From Catellatospora paridis (lineage in GTDB: Bacteria > Actinomycetota > Actinomycetes > Mycobacteriales > Micromonosporaceae), in NCBI RefSeq assembly GCF_009720365.1, contig NZ_WBZD01000016.1, forward strand, positions 310,001-374,000: a stretch of 64,000 bases of DNA. Direction: 5' to 3'. Both the position numbers and the translations under genes were made by a program. This document shows, in pieces, positions 1 through 7,955 of this stretch. Positions within the stretch are counted from its first letter, which is position 1, and each line of letters opens with the position of its first letter. The notes under the pieces were generated by a model. That model was not told the origin of the DNA, did no database searches, and saw nothing but the letters and a program-made list of their open reading frames with translations.

Positions 1-140
1 GGACGGAGCAGACGCAGGCGGCGGACCGCTCGGGTTACCGCTGGCTCTACCGCGCCCACGTGCAGCAGGCCGACCTGGGGGCCGACTTCGACTTCCTCAC
101 CGGCTGCCGCGGCTCCGAGGTCCCGCGCGACTCGCACTAG
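1..140 (+). CDS. C-terminal end of an unidentified protein (partial)
   Basis: An open frame enters from the left edge and ends at TAG 138-140, giving the last 45 residues. It is hydrophilic with an aromatic patch (GYRWLYRAH) and a QQADLGADFDFLTGC segment. There is no membrane segment or recognisable motif, so no function is assigned. The frame is believed real because codon third positions are strongly G/C. It is followed by a terminator-like hairpin and faces the subtilase gene tail to tail. Confidence 0.5.
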   Translation, partial: TEQTQAADRSGYRWLYRAHVQQADLGADFDFLTGCRGSEVPRDSH

Positions 141-227
141 GGCCGGGCCCAGGTCACTGCCCGGGGCACGCGGGTGCCGCGGTCCGAGCGCGGCGGCGCG
201 GCCGCTTCCCCGCACGCGACAAGCACG

Positions 228-279
228 AAAGGAAGGGCACCTTCTACATCGCGGAGCGATAAGAAGGTGCCCTTCCTTT
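228..279. terminator. Hairpin between convergent genes built from GGAAGGGCACCTTC
   Basis: Positions 228-245 and 262-279 are perfect 18-bp inverted arms separated by a 16-nt loop; flanking AGCA/TGCT can add four more pairs. The stem lies between the end of the left-edge gene and the end of the subtilase gene, so it can stop transcription from both sides. The core 14-mer GGAAGGGCACCTTC recurs at 7882 and 7913, so this is also a dispersed repeat. There is only a short T-run after the stem on the + side. Confidence 0.7.
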
Positions 280-282
280 CTG

Positions 283-3200
283 CTAGTGGAGGGGGATGCG
301 GTGGATGCCGCCGCGGAGGGTGCCGGCGAACAGCCAGCGGCCGTCGGGGCTCACCGCGAGGGTGGTGACGTCCAGGTTCTGCAGGCCGGACGAGATGTTG
401 TGCCAGGTCCGGCCGCCGTCGACGCTACGCAGCACGCCGCGCCCGCCCTTGGCCAACCCGTACGCGGACCAGGTGGTGGTGGCCGCGTAGAGGGTGTCGC
501 CCTTGGCGGCGAAGTCGGACACCATCAGATCCAGGGAACCGGTGTCGGCGGTGCGGAAGGTCCGGCCGCCGTCGGTGCTGGTCCGGATGCTCGGACCGCC
601 GACCACCAGCCGCTTGCCGTCCACCCGCAGCGCGGTGACCTGGCCGTCGGCGACCTTGGTCAGGGTGACGCCGCCGTCGTCGGAGCGGTAGAGGCCGCTG
701 TTCATGCCCAGCCACAGCCGCTTCGCGTCCGCCGGGTCCCCGGCCAGCGCGTTGACCCGCTCGTCCAGGTACAGGTTCTTCCAGGTCCGGCCGCCGTCGA
801 GGGTGACGGTGAGGCCCTGGCCGGACAGCCGCTCGAAGCCGGCGTACACCCGGTTCGGATCGGCGGGGTGGATCAGCAGCGAGGTCGGCTTCTCGGTGCC
901 GGTGTAGACCTCGGTCCAGGTCCGGCCGCCGTCGTCGCTGCGGCCGAACATGAACTGGTCGCCCCAGGCGGCCCGGCGGATCTTCCAGACCACCTTGGCG
1001 TCGGCCGGGGAGACGGCGAGGAACTCCGCGCCCGCGCCGATCCAGCCCTCGCCCTCGGCCGCGCCCCAGTCCGGGCCGGTCGCGGGCGACGCCGTGCGGT
1101 AGAGGCCGTTCTCGGTGCCCGCCAGCAGGTCGCCGCCGGCCACCGCGAGGTCGTGCACGGTGGTGCCCTGCACGCCCAGGCGGTGGTAACCGTCCGGCCC
1201 GGTCGCGTAGAGCCCGGCTGAGGTGGCCGTGGTCGCCGTTCCGTCGGCCCAGCGGTCGTAGTCGGTGACCAGTGCGTCGTGCGCCGGCAGCGCCACCGAC
1301 TCCCAGGTGCGGCCGTGGTCGCGGCCGACCAGGCCCTCGCCGGACAGGGTGGCGACGTACAGGTCGCCGCCCGAGGTCCGCATCGTGTGCAGGCCGAACT
1401 CGCGGCGCAACAGCGTGGACCAGTTCTTGCCGCCGTCGTGTGAGCCGACCACGCCGTCGCCCCACACCACTGCCGCGACCACGCCGTCGTCGGCACTCAG
1501 CGAGGCGACGAACTTCGAGGCGCTGTCGTACACCCGCACGGCCGGAGCGGGCGTGCCGGAGACGACGCCGGACAGCTTCCACACGCCGTCGAAGTCGGCG
1601 AGGTAGAGGTCGTCGCCGCCGATCGCCGCGTGCTGGATCTCGCCGGGCAGCCCGGACTGCTGCGGCGTCCAGCTGTCGCCGCCGTCCACGCTGGTCCACA
1701 GCGCGCCGCCGATGACCGCCACCAGCACGCGGGTCTGCGCGTCGGCGACCAGCACGTCGACCCAGCCGGCCGGGGTGGGCAGCGTCTGCCAGGTGCGGCC
1801 CCGGTCGGTGGTGCGCAGGATCTTCCCGCCGGTCTGCGGATCGTTGACGGCGTACCACCAGCGCGACGCGTTCTTCGTGTCGAGCACGGGTGTGCCGACG
1901 CCCGCGTTCCCGGCGACGGGGAGCCGGTTGAGCTGGCTCCAGCTCTTGCCATGGTCGGTGGTGAGCCAGGGGCCCGCCTTGTAGTCGGTGCTCATGACAC
2001 CGACCGCGCCGTCGGCCGGGGTGAGGGCGAGCTGCCCGCCGGTGCCGTACGGGCCGACCGGCTCCCACTTGTTGCGCCGCACGTCCTCGGGCAGCACCTC
2101 GAAGCCGCTCGACCCGATCAGGCGCTGCCCGGAGGCGGCCGTGCCGCGCACGCTCACCCGGTACGCGCCCGCGTCCTCGCCGGTGAGGTCCGCGGTGTAC
2201 ACGTTGTCGTACCGGTGGGTCGCCGTCACGGTGTACGACCGGCCGCGCGGCTGGTCGACGGTGACGACGGGCGCGGCGGCCAGCCCGGTCGGCGCGCCGA
2301 TCCACACGGTGCTGTGGCCGTCGCTGGGGTCGGGCGTCGCGGCCACGATCAACGGCCGCACCACCAGCAGGTACGGCACCCGGGCGACCCGGCCCGCGCC
2401 GCCGTCGGCGGTGATCACGCCGGCGAGCTCGGTGTCCCCGGCGGGCCGCGCGGCCCGCAGCGTGACGGTCACCTGCGCGGTCCGTCCGGCCGGGACGGTC
2501 ACCCGGTCCGGCTTGACGGTGACGGTCTTGTCGCCGGTGCGCAGGCGCACGGTCATCGCGCTCGGGCCGGAGTTGCGCAGGGTGACGGTCCGGCTGCCGC
2601 CGACGGTCGAGCCGCCCAGGTCGGCGAGGCCGAACGAGACGGACGCGGGGTCGGCGGTGAGCGTGGCGCGCGCGGCCGCGGCCACGTCGAGCCGGCCCGC
2701 GCCGTACGCGGTCGGCGTGCCGCCCACCGGCTTGGCCGTGCCCGTCAGCGTGGCCAGCACCTGCGCGGGCTCCTGGCCCGGGTGCAGCTGGCGCAGCAGT
2801 GCCGCCGCGCCGGCCACGTGCGGGGCGGCCATCGAGGTGCCGGACATCAGGTACTGCCCCGGCCCGAACAGCGCGGTCGGCACCGTCGAGCGGATGCCGA
2901 CACCCGGCGCGACCAGGTCGGGCTTGAGGCCGAAGCGCAGCGACGGGCCGCGCGAGGAGAAGGCGGCGATCCGGTCGGTGACGTCCTCGCCCTTCAGCGT
3001 CACCTCGATCGGCCCCGCGGCCAGCCGCGCGGTCAGCTCCTCGTGCTGCGTGCCGTCCATGCCGAGCACGACCAGCTTGTCCATCCGGTACAGGTCGCCG
3101 GAGGCCTGCGTACCCACCAGGTCCTTGGCCAGGCCCTTCGCCAGGCCCTTCACCGAGGTGGACGGCGCGACCGGCACGGAGCCGTCGGCGGCGGCCACCA

Positions 3201-4491
3201 CCGGACCGGAGTCGGCCTGGCCCGAGATCACCGCGAGCGCGCCGCGGCGCTCCAGCTCCTTGGCCAGGTCCAGCTCCCACTGCGACAGGTAGTCGAGCAC
3301 CGGTGCGGCGAAGCCGGTGATGCGCACGACCTTGCCGCGCAGGTCACCGGCCGCGTCCAGCTCCTCGGTGCTGCCGTAGCCCGCGTCGACCAGCCGCCCG
3401 GTGACGGGCTTGGCGGCCGGGTTGGCCGACAGGACACCACGGTACGTCTGCAGCCGCACCCCGCCGACGTACGCGGTGGGCAGCACCATGTTGCTGGTGG
3501 ACGCGCCCACCGCGATGACGCCGTCCGCGACGGCCGGGGTGCCGACCGTGTCGCGGCCCGGCCCGCTGTTGCCCGCTGCGGCGACCACCACGACCCCGGC
3601 CCGCGTGGCCGCGGTCGCGGCCATGCCGAGCGGGTCGAGGCCGTCGCCGTAGCCGCCGAGACTCATGTTGATCACGTCGGCCCGGTGCGGGTTGGCCGGG
3701 TCGGCGGCCGCTTCGATGCTCGCGACGATGTCGGAGGTGTAGCCCTCACCCCACTCGTTCATCGCCTTGTACGCCAGCAGGTTCGCCTCCGGCGCGACAC
3801 CGGTGACGCCGCCCGTGGTGGCCGCCTTGCCCGCGATGATGCCCGCGACGTGGGTGCCGTGGCCGTTGTCGTCCATCGGGTCGGCGTCGCCGTTGACGAA
3901 GTCGTACCCGCCGACGACCTTGAACCCCTCGCCCAGGCCGCCGCCGAGGTCGGGGTGGCGGTAGTCGACGCCGCTGTCGATGACGGCGACGGTCACGCCC
4001 TTGCCCTTGGCGGGGGTGCCCGTGTTGTCCTTGCGCTGCCAGACCTCGGTCGCGCCGATCAGCGGCACGCTCACGTCGGTGTACGCGCGCACCGGCGCGT
4101 CCGGCACGACGGCGAGCACCCCGGGCAGCGCGGACAGCCGCGCCACCTCGTCCGCCGGGACGGTGGCGGTGACCGCGTTGACCAGCAGGCCCAGCGGGCG
4201 TTCGCGGGTCAGCCGCAGGCCCTTGCCGCGGGCCCCGTCGAGGAAGGCGCGCTGGCGGTCCTGCACCGCCTTGCGTGCGCCGGTGACCTGTGCCGCGCCG
4301 GCGGCGTCACGCAGCGCGCCGGCCGGGGCCGAGGCCACCGCCGCGTCCCCGGCGAGCAGCACGATCACCCGCCGCTGCGGGGCCGGGGTGGCGGCGTCGG
4401 CTGGGGACCATGCCGAGAGCGTCCCGGCGACGACCACGGCCGACAGCCCGGCCGCGAGTCTGGTCGCCAGTGAGTGAGGGGGGAGTTTCAT
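283..4491 (-). CDS. Secreted S8 subtilisin-like protease fused to a BNR/sortilin-like beta-propeller
   Basis: 1402 residues. A signal peptide (about 1-33, ending ADAA) is followed by an inhibitor I9-like propeptide. The S8 domain has Asp172 (VIDSGVDYRHPD), His211 (DDNGHGTHVAG), the oxyanion Asn308 (AAGNSGP) and Ser553 (MSGTSMAAPHVAG). A roughly 150-residue PA-like insert (about 350-500) sits before the Ser block, as in lactocepin-type subtilases. After a CARDB/fibronectin-like stretch the C-terminal half, from about residue 830, carries repeated Asp-box/BNR signatures of the form S/T-x-D-x-G-x-T/S-W (DHGKSW, TDRGRTW, VDGGDSW, DDGGRTW, LDGGRTW, VDGGRTWHN), typical of sialidase/VPS10 propellers. 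It is probably an extracellular protease whose propeller binds glycan or protein. The family assignment is secure; the substrate is unknown. No clear Shine-Dalgarno precedes the ATG. Its likely regulator is divergently transcribed. Confidence 0.93.
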   Translation of the reverse strand: MKLPPHSLATRLAAGLSAVVVAGTLSAWSPADAATPAPQRRVIVLLAGDAAVASAPAGALRDAAGAAQVTGARKAVQDRQRAFLDGARGKGLRLTRERPLGLLVNAVTATVPADEVARLSALPGVLAVVPDAPVRAYTDVSVPLIGATEVWQRKDNTGTPAKGKGVTVAVIDSGVDYRHPDLGGGLGEGFKVVGGYDFVNGDADPMDDNGHGTHVAGIIAGKAATTGGVTGVAPEANLLAYKAMNEWGEGYTSDIVASIEAAADPANPHRADVINMSLGGYGDGLDPLGMAATAATRAGVVVVAAAGNSGPGRDTVGTPAVADGVIAVGASTSNMVLPTAYVGGVRLQTYRGVLSANPAAKPVTGRLVDAGYGSTEELDAAGDLRGKVVRITGFAAPVLDYLSQWELDLAKELERRGALAVISGQADSGPVVAAADGSVPVAPSTSVKGLAKGLAKDLVGTQASGDLYRMDKLVVLGMDGTQHEELTARLAAGPIEVTLKGEDVTDRIAAFSSRGPSLRFGLKPDLVAPGVGIRSTVPTALFGPGQYLMSGTSMAAPHVAGAAALLRQLHPGQEPAQVLATLTGTAKPVGGTPTAYGAGRLDVAAAARATLTADPASVSFGLADLGGSTVGGSRTVTLRNSGPSAMTVRLRTGDKTVTVKPDRVTVPAGRTAQVTVTLRAARPAGDTELAGVITADGGAGRVARVPYLLVVRPLIVAATPDPSDGHSTVWIGAPTGLAAAPVVTVDQPRGRSYTVTATHRYDNVYTADLTGEDAGAYRVSVRGTAASGQRLIGSSGFEVLPEDVRRNKWEPVGPYGTGGQLALTPADGAVGVMSTDYKAGPWLTTDHGKSWSQLNRLPVAGNAGVGTPVLDTKNASRWWYAVNDPQTGGKILRTTDRGRTWQTLPTPAGWVDVLVADAQTRVLVAVIGGALWTSVDGGDSWTPQQSGLPGEIQHAAIGGDDLYLADFDGVWKLSGVVSGTPAPAVRVYDSASKFVASLSADDGVVAAVVWGDGVVGSHDGGKNWSTLLRREFGLHTMRTSGGDLYVATLSGEGLVGRDHGRTWESVALPAHDALVTDYDRWADGTATTATSAGLYATGPDGYHRLGVQGTTVHDLAVAGGDLLAGTENGLYRTASPATGPDWGAAEGEGWIGAGAEFLAVSPADAKVVWKIRRAAWGDQFMFGRSDDGGRTWTEVYTGTEKPTSLLIHPADPNRVYAGFERLSGQGLTVTLDGGRTWKNLYLDERVNALAGDPADAKRLWLGMNSGLYRSDDGGVTLTKVADGQVTALRVDGKRLVVGGPSIRTSTDGGRTFRTADTGSLDLMVSDFAAKGDTLYAATTTWSAYGLAKGGRGVLRSVDGGRTWHNISSGLQNLDVTTLAVSPDGRWLFAGTLRGGIHRIPLH

Positions 4492-4582
4492 AGCTAAGCG
4501 GTCTACTGGTCCTCAGCCGATCGGCGCAATGATCTCAGCTGGCCCGTTGCTGCCGGTGGCACCCTTGGGCCAAGATCTGGCC

Positions 4583-5530
4583 ATGCCCTCCGACCTCACC
4601 CCCGCCGGTGTCGACCCCTTCGACGAGGCCGTCTACCGCGCCATCCTCGTCCGCCGCACCGCCGCCCCGGCCGAGCTCGCCGAGGAGCTCGACTGCTCGG
4701 CCGAGCGGGTGGCCCGCGCCCTGGACCGGCTGCGCGATCACGGGCTGGTCGGGCGGCTGGCCGGCGCCCGCCGCCGGTATGCCGCGATCGAGCCGCAGGC
4801 GGGGGTGTCCGCGTTGGTCCGCGCCCGCTCCGCGGAGCTGGACCGGGTGCAGGCCGCCGCCGCACAGCTGTCGATGCTGTTCGCCGCGGCGCACTCCGGC
4901 ACCGGCGAGGAGATCGAGATCGTGACCGGCAGCGAGGCGCTGGGCCGGTGGTTCGTGCAGATCCAGCAGGAGGCCCGCGAGGAGGTCATCACGCTGGACC
5001 GGCCGCCGTACGCGCTGACCACGTCGAACCCGATCGAGCAGACCGGCATCGCCCGCGGCGTGCGGTACCGGGCGGTGTACGCGCCCGAGGCCCTGGAGTG
5101 GCCCGGCGTCTTCGACGACATCCGCGAGCTGATCAGCCACGGCGAGCAGGCGCGGGTGCTGCCCGGACTGCGCATCAAGCTGGCCATCGCGGACCGGCGC
5201 ATCGCGCTGATGCCGCTGTCGCTGGACCTGTCCGAGGTGCGGGCCGCCGTGATCCGGCCGTCCACGCTGCTCGACGGCCTGATCGACTACTGGGAGCTGT
5301 GCTGGCGGACGGCCGTGCCGCTGCTCGCCCCGGCCGAGGACCCGGTGTCCGAGGAGGACCGGGCACTGCTGATCCTGCTGGTCAGCGGCCTGAAGGACGA
5401 GGCCGTCGCGCGGCAGCTGGACTGGTCGGTGCGCACCATGCGGCGGCGCATGAGCCGCCTGTACGAGCTGCTGGGCGCGGCGAACCGCTTCCAGGCGGGC
5501 GCGATCGCGGCCCGCCGCGGCTGGATCTGA
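4583..5530 (+). CDS. TrmB-like/LuxR-type HTH transcriptional regulator
   Basis: 315 residues from the ATG at 4583 (MPSDLTPAGVDPFDEAVYRAIL). An upstream in-frame ATG at 4529 would overlap the divergent promoter and is less likely. The N-terminus (about 10-70) is a TrmB-like winged helix. The middle resembles the sensor part found in actinobacterial regulators of this layout. The last 60 residues (EEDRALLILLVSGLKDEAVARQLDWS, then VRTMRRRMSRLYELLGAANRFQAGAIA) form a LuxR/GerE-type helix-turn-helix. Such two-HTH regulators are often found divergent from secreted subtilases in actinomycetes; here only about 90 bp separate them, so it probably controls the protease. Ligand unknown. Confidence 0.85.
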   Translation: MPSDLTPAGVDPFDEAVYRAILVRRTAAPAELAEELDCSAERVARALDRLRDHGLVGRLAGARRRYAAIEPQAGVSALVRARSAELDRVQAAAAQLSMLFAAAHSGTGEEIEIVTGSEALGRWFVQIQQEAREEVITLDRPPYALTTSNPIEQTGIARGVRYRAVYAPEALEWPGVFDDIRELISHGEQARVLPGLRIKLAIADRRIALMPLSLDLSEVRAAVIRPSTLLDGLIDYWELCWRTAVPLLAPAEDPVSEEDRALLILLVSGLKDEAVARQLDWSVRTMRRRMSRLYELLGAANRFQAGAIAARRGWI

Positions 5531-5550
5531 CCGTCGCTGCGGGGAAACGA

Positions 5551-5591
5551 AGCCGCGGGCCGGGTCCAGGAGCTGGACCCGGCCCGCGGCT
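5551..5591. terminator. Perfect 18-bp stem, bidirectional terminator
   Basis: Arms 5551-5568 and 5574-5591 are perfectly complementary with a 5-nt loop (GGAGC). The hairpin fills most of the 68-bp gap between two convergent genes (regulator and epimerase) and would be the stop for both. There is no T-tract, as is usual for very G+C-rich actinomycete terminators. Confidence 0.75.
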
Positions 5592-5598
5592 CACGGGT

Positions 5599-6492
5599 TC
5601 ACGGGCGCGGGTTGTCGCGCACGGAGTCGGCGATGTAGCGGTCCAACGCCACCTTCGGCTCCCAGCCCAGGTCACGCACCTTCGAGTTGTCGGCACGGCC
5701 GTGGGTGCGCTCGCCGCGCTTGGCCGGGATCAGCACGTACTCGGTGCCGAACATCTTCGCGACCTCGATCAGCTCCCACTCCCGGCCGTTGCCGAGCAGG
5801 TAGCCGTCGCCCTTGCCGCCCTCGGCGGAGACCAGGATGCCGGAGATGATGTCGGAGATGTGGGTGAAGTCGCGGGTCTGGGTGCCCGGGGAGACCACGG
5901 TCAGCGGCTCGCCGGCCAGGTACTGCCGCTCGAAGATGCCGAGCACGGTCGCGTAGGTGCCGGCGCTGATCTGGCCCGGGCCGTACGCGTTGTAGAAGTA
6001 CGTGATCACGTAGTCGAGGCCGTACCACTCGCCGTAGTTCTTGATCAGCTCGACGTTCTTGGCCTTGGTCCAGGCGTACGGGTTGAGGTGCTCGTCCTTG
6101 CCCTCGTTGCCGAACTTCGAGCTGGACGCCGAGTAGACCAGGCGCGCGCCGTGCTGGGCGGCGAAGCGGATGACCTCCTTGGTGCCGTGCGTGTTGTACT
6201 CCCAGGTGCGGTCGAACTCGTCGAACGACTGCACGATCCGGGCGTACTCCCCCAGGTGGAACACCATCTTCGGCGACTCGTAGCCGTGCTCGGCCCAGAT
6301 CTTGAAGATGTCGACCGTCGACCCGTCGAGGTACTTCACCCGCTCATCGACGATCTCGTTGTCGTGCCGGCCGGTGAAGTAGTTGTCGACGGACACGATC
6401 CGCGCGGTCGGGTGGGTGTCCAGCAGCGCCCGGATGAGGTGTGTCCCCACGAAGCCGGCACCACCGGTGACCAGCAGCGTCTCGTTCGACAT
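5599..6492 (-). CDS. NAD-dependent epimerase/dehydratase (extended SDR)
   Basis: 297 residues from the ATG at 6492, preceded by GGGAGCGAAG. An N-terminal Rossmann motif TGGAGFVG (9-16) binds NAD. The catalytic Tyr-x-x-x-Lys is Y139/K143 (PYAWTKAK), with Ser residues at 121-125 (SASSSKFGNEG). The length and the pattern YFYNAYGPGQ...RDFTHISDI match nucleotide-sugar epimerases and dehydratases (UDP-glucose 4-epimerase or dTDP-glucose 4,6-dehydratase superfamily). Its exact sugar cannot be read from the sequence. It stands alone, divergent from the MFS gene with a 220-bp shared upstream region. The longer frame upstream of Met1 lacks a ribosome-binding site and has promoter-like composition. Confidence 0.85.
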   Translation of the reverse strand: MSNETLLVTGGAGFVGTHLIRALLDTHPTARIVSVDNYFTGRHDNEIVDERVKYLDGSTVDIFKIWAEHGYESPKMVFHLGEYARIVQSFDEFDRTWEYNTHGTKEVIRFAAQHGARLVYSASSSKFGNEGKDEHLNPYAWTKAKNVELIKNYGEWYGLDYVITYFYNAYGPGQISAGTYATVLGIFERQYLAGEPLTVVSPGTQTRDFTHISDIISGILVSAEGGKGDGYLLGNGREWELIEVAKMFGTEYVLIPAKRGERTHGRADNSKVRDLGWEPKVALDRYIADSVRDNPRP

Positions 6493-6712
6493 GAATCTTC
6501 GCTCCCGCAGTTCTCGACCGGCACTAGTCAGCTCCCGGCCGGCCGCGAGCGGGTCTGCCGCTCGAACCCAGGGCCTGGCCAGGGCACTGCGCAGCATACA
6601 GCCTCGTGTGCTGGGACGACCGGGCTGCGGGCGGCGCAGCGGGCGCATACATTCATGATGTTCGCGTCGACAGCGGGTCTCCCCGGCCCGCGCCCCCTCG
6701 GAGACGGACCCC

Positions 6713-7930
6713 ATGACCTCGCCACTGCACGACCGCGCCCGGCTGCACCGGGCCCGGCTGGCCGTCTGCCTGCTCTTCGGACTCTACGGCGTGATCCTGG
6801 GCACCTGGACCGCCCGCATCCCGGCGATCAAACAGGGCCTGGCGCTCACCGACGGCGCGCTCAGCCTCGGCCTGCTGGCCTTCGCCGCGGGGGCGATCAT
6901 CGGTATGCAGGCCGCGGGACGGCTGGTCGACCGGTACGGCGCCGGCCGGCTGCTGCTGCCCGTCGTGCTCGCCGACGGCCTGCTGCTGGCCTCCCCCGCG
7001 TTCGCGCCGAACCTGACGGTGCTGGCCGGCTGCCTGCTCGCCTTCGGCACCGCGCACGGGCTGCTCAACATCACCATGAACACGGCCGCCGTCGAGGTGC
7101 AGCGGGCCTGGCAGGCGCCGATCATGTCGTCGTTCCACGCCGTGTACAGCATCGGCGGCTTCCTCGGGGCGGCGGTGGGCGGGCTGTGCGCGTACGCCGG
7201 GCTCAGCGCGACAGCCACCTTCCTGGCCGTGGCCGCGGTCGTGGCGGTGACCGCCCCGGTGGCGGCACGCTGGCGGCTCGCCCCCTCGGCCGTCCCGACG
7301 GCGGCGACCGGGCCGGGCGGGGGCGGGCTGCCGGGCGTGACGTTCCTCGGTGTGCTGGTCTTCTGCTGCCTGGTGGGCGAGGGCGCGGCGGCCGACTGGA
7401 GCAGTGTCTACCTGCGCGACAGCCTGGGCAGCACGCCGGGCTTCGCGGCCGCGGCGTACGCCGCCTTCTCGATCATGATGATGGCCGGGCGGCTCGTCGG
7501 CGACCGGCTCACCGCCGCGCTGGGACCGGTGCGGCTGGTGCGCTACAGCGGGGTGCTCGCCGCGCTGGGCCTCGGGGCGGCGCTGCTGATCGGGCACCCG
7601 GTCGCCGGGGTGGCCGGGTTCGGCCTGCTCGGCGCGGGACTGGCCTGCATCGCGCCGCAGGTGTTCTCCACGGCCGGCAGCCAGGACCCGGCGCGGGCGG
7701 GACAGGCCATCGCCCGGGTCGCCAGCCTCGGCTTCCTCGGCTTCGTCGTCGGCCCCCTGGTCATCGGCGCGCTGGCCGAGGTGGTCGACCTGCCCGCGGC
7801 ACTGGCGGTCCCCGCCGTCCTGGCCCTGTTCGTCGCAGCCGCCGCCACCGCCCTGCGCCCCCACCCAGCAGACCGGGCAAAGGAAGGGCACCTTCCCGTC
7901 GCTATGCGTGGAGGAAGGGCACCTTCTTAA
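6713..7930 (+). CDS. Major facilitator superfamily transporter
   Basis: 405 residues with 12 predicted membrane segments in two halves. The first pair carries the MFS motif-A-like loop GRLVDRYGAGRLL. The N-terminal LFGLYGVILGTWTARIPAIKQ resembles the YbjJ-like/fucose permease-like branch of MFS. Substrate unknown. The start ATG has GGAG ten bases upstream. The last residues (about 390-405, ending MRGGRAPS) are encoded inside the duplicated GGAAGGGCACCTTC element. The element therefore supplies the C-terminal tail and the stop codon, which suggests a late insertion that changed the end of the protein. Confidence 0.88.
   Translation: MTSPLHDRARLHRARLAVCLLFGLYGVILGTWTARIPAIKQGLALTDGALSLGLLAFAAGAIIGMQAAGRLVDRYGAGRLLLPVVLADGLLLASPAFAPNLTVLAGCLLAFGTAHGLLNITMNTAAVEVQRAWQAPIMSSFHAVYSIGGFLGAAVGGLCAYAGLSATATFLAVAAVVAVTAPVAARWRLAPSAVPTAATGPGGGGLPGVTFLGVLVFCCLVGEGAAADWSSVYLRDSLGSTPGFAAAAYAAFSIMMMAGRLVGDRLTAALGPVRLVRYSGVLAALGLGAALLIGHPVAGVAGFGLLGAGLACIAPQVFSTAGSQDPARAGQAIARVASLGFLGFVVGPLVIGALAEVVDLPAALAVPAVLALFVAAAATALRPHPADRAKEGHLPVAMRGGRAPS
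7879..7930 (+). repeat. Two direct copies of the GGAAGGGCACCTTC element
   Basis: The 14-mer occurs at 7882-7895 and 7913-7926 in the same orientation, 31 bp apart. Each copy can fold on itself (GAAGG-GCA-CCTTC). The same 14-mer forms both arms of the hairpin at 228-279. Here it overlaps the end of the MFS gene and supplies its stop codon. I recall closely similar elements as common in Micromonosporaceae intergenic DNA, but this has not been checked. Confidence 0.7.
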
Positions 7931-7955
7931 CGCTCCGGCCCCGCTGCCTGCGGGT

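Noticed and set aside
425-3280. A 951-codon open frame inside the subtilase gene on the same strand
   Set aside because: Out-of-frame shadow: Arg/Gly/Ala-dominated composition typical of shifted reading in G+C-rich DNA, no domain, and the subtilase frame has complete catalytic motifs.
1630-4473. A 947-codon open frame opposite the subtilase
   Set aside because: Antisense shadow with low-complexity Arg/Gly/His/Val composition and no start site.
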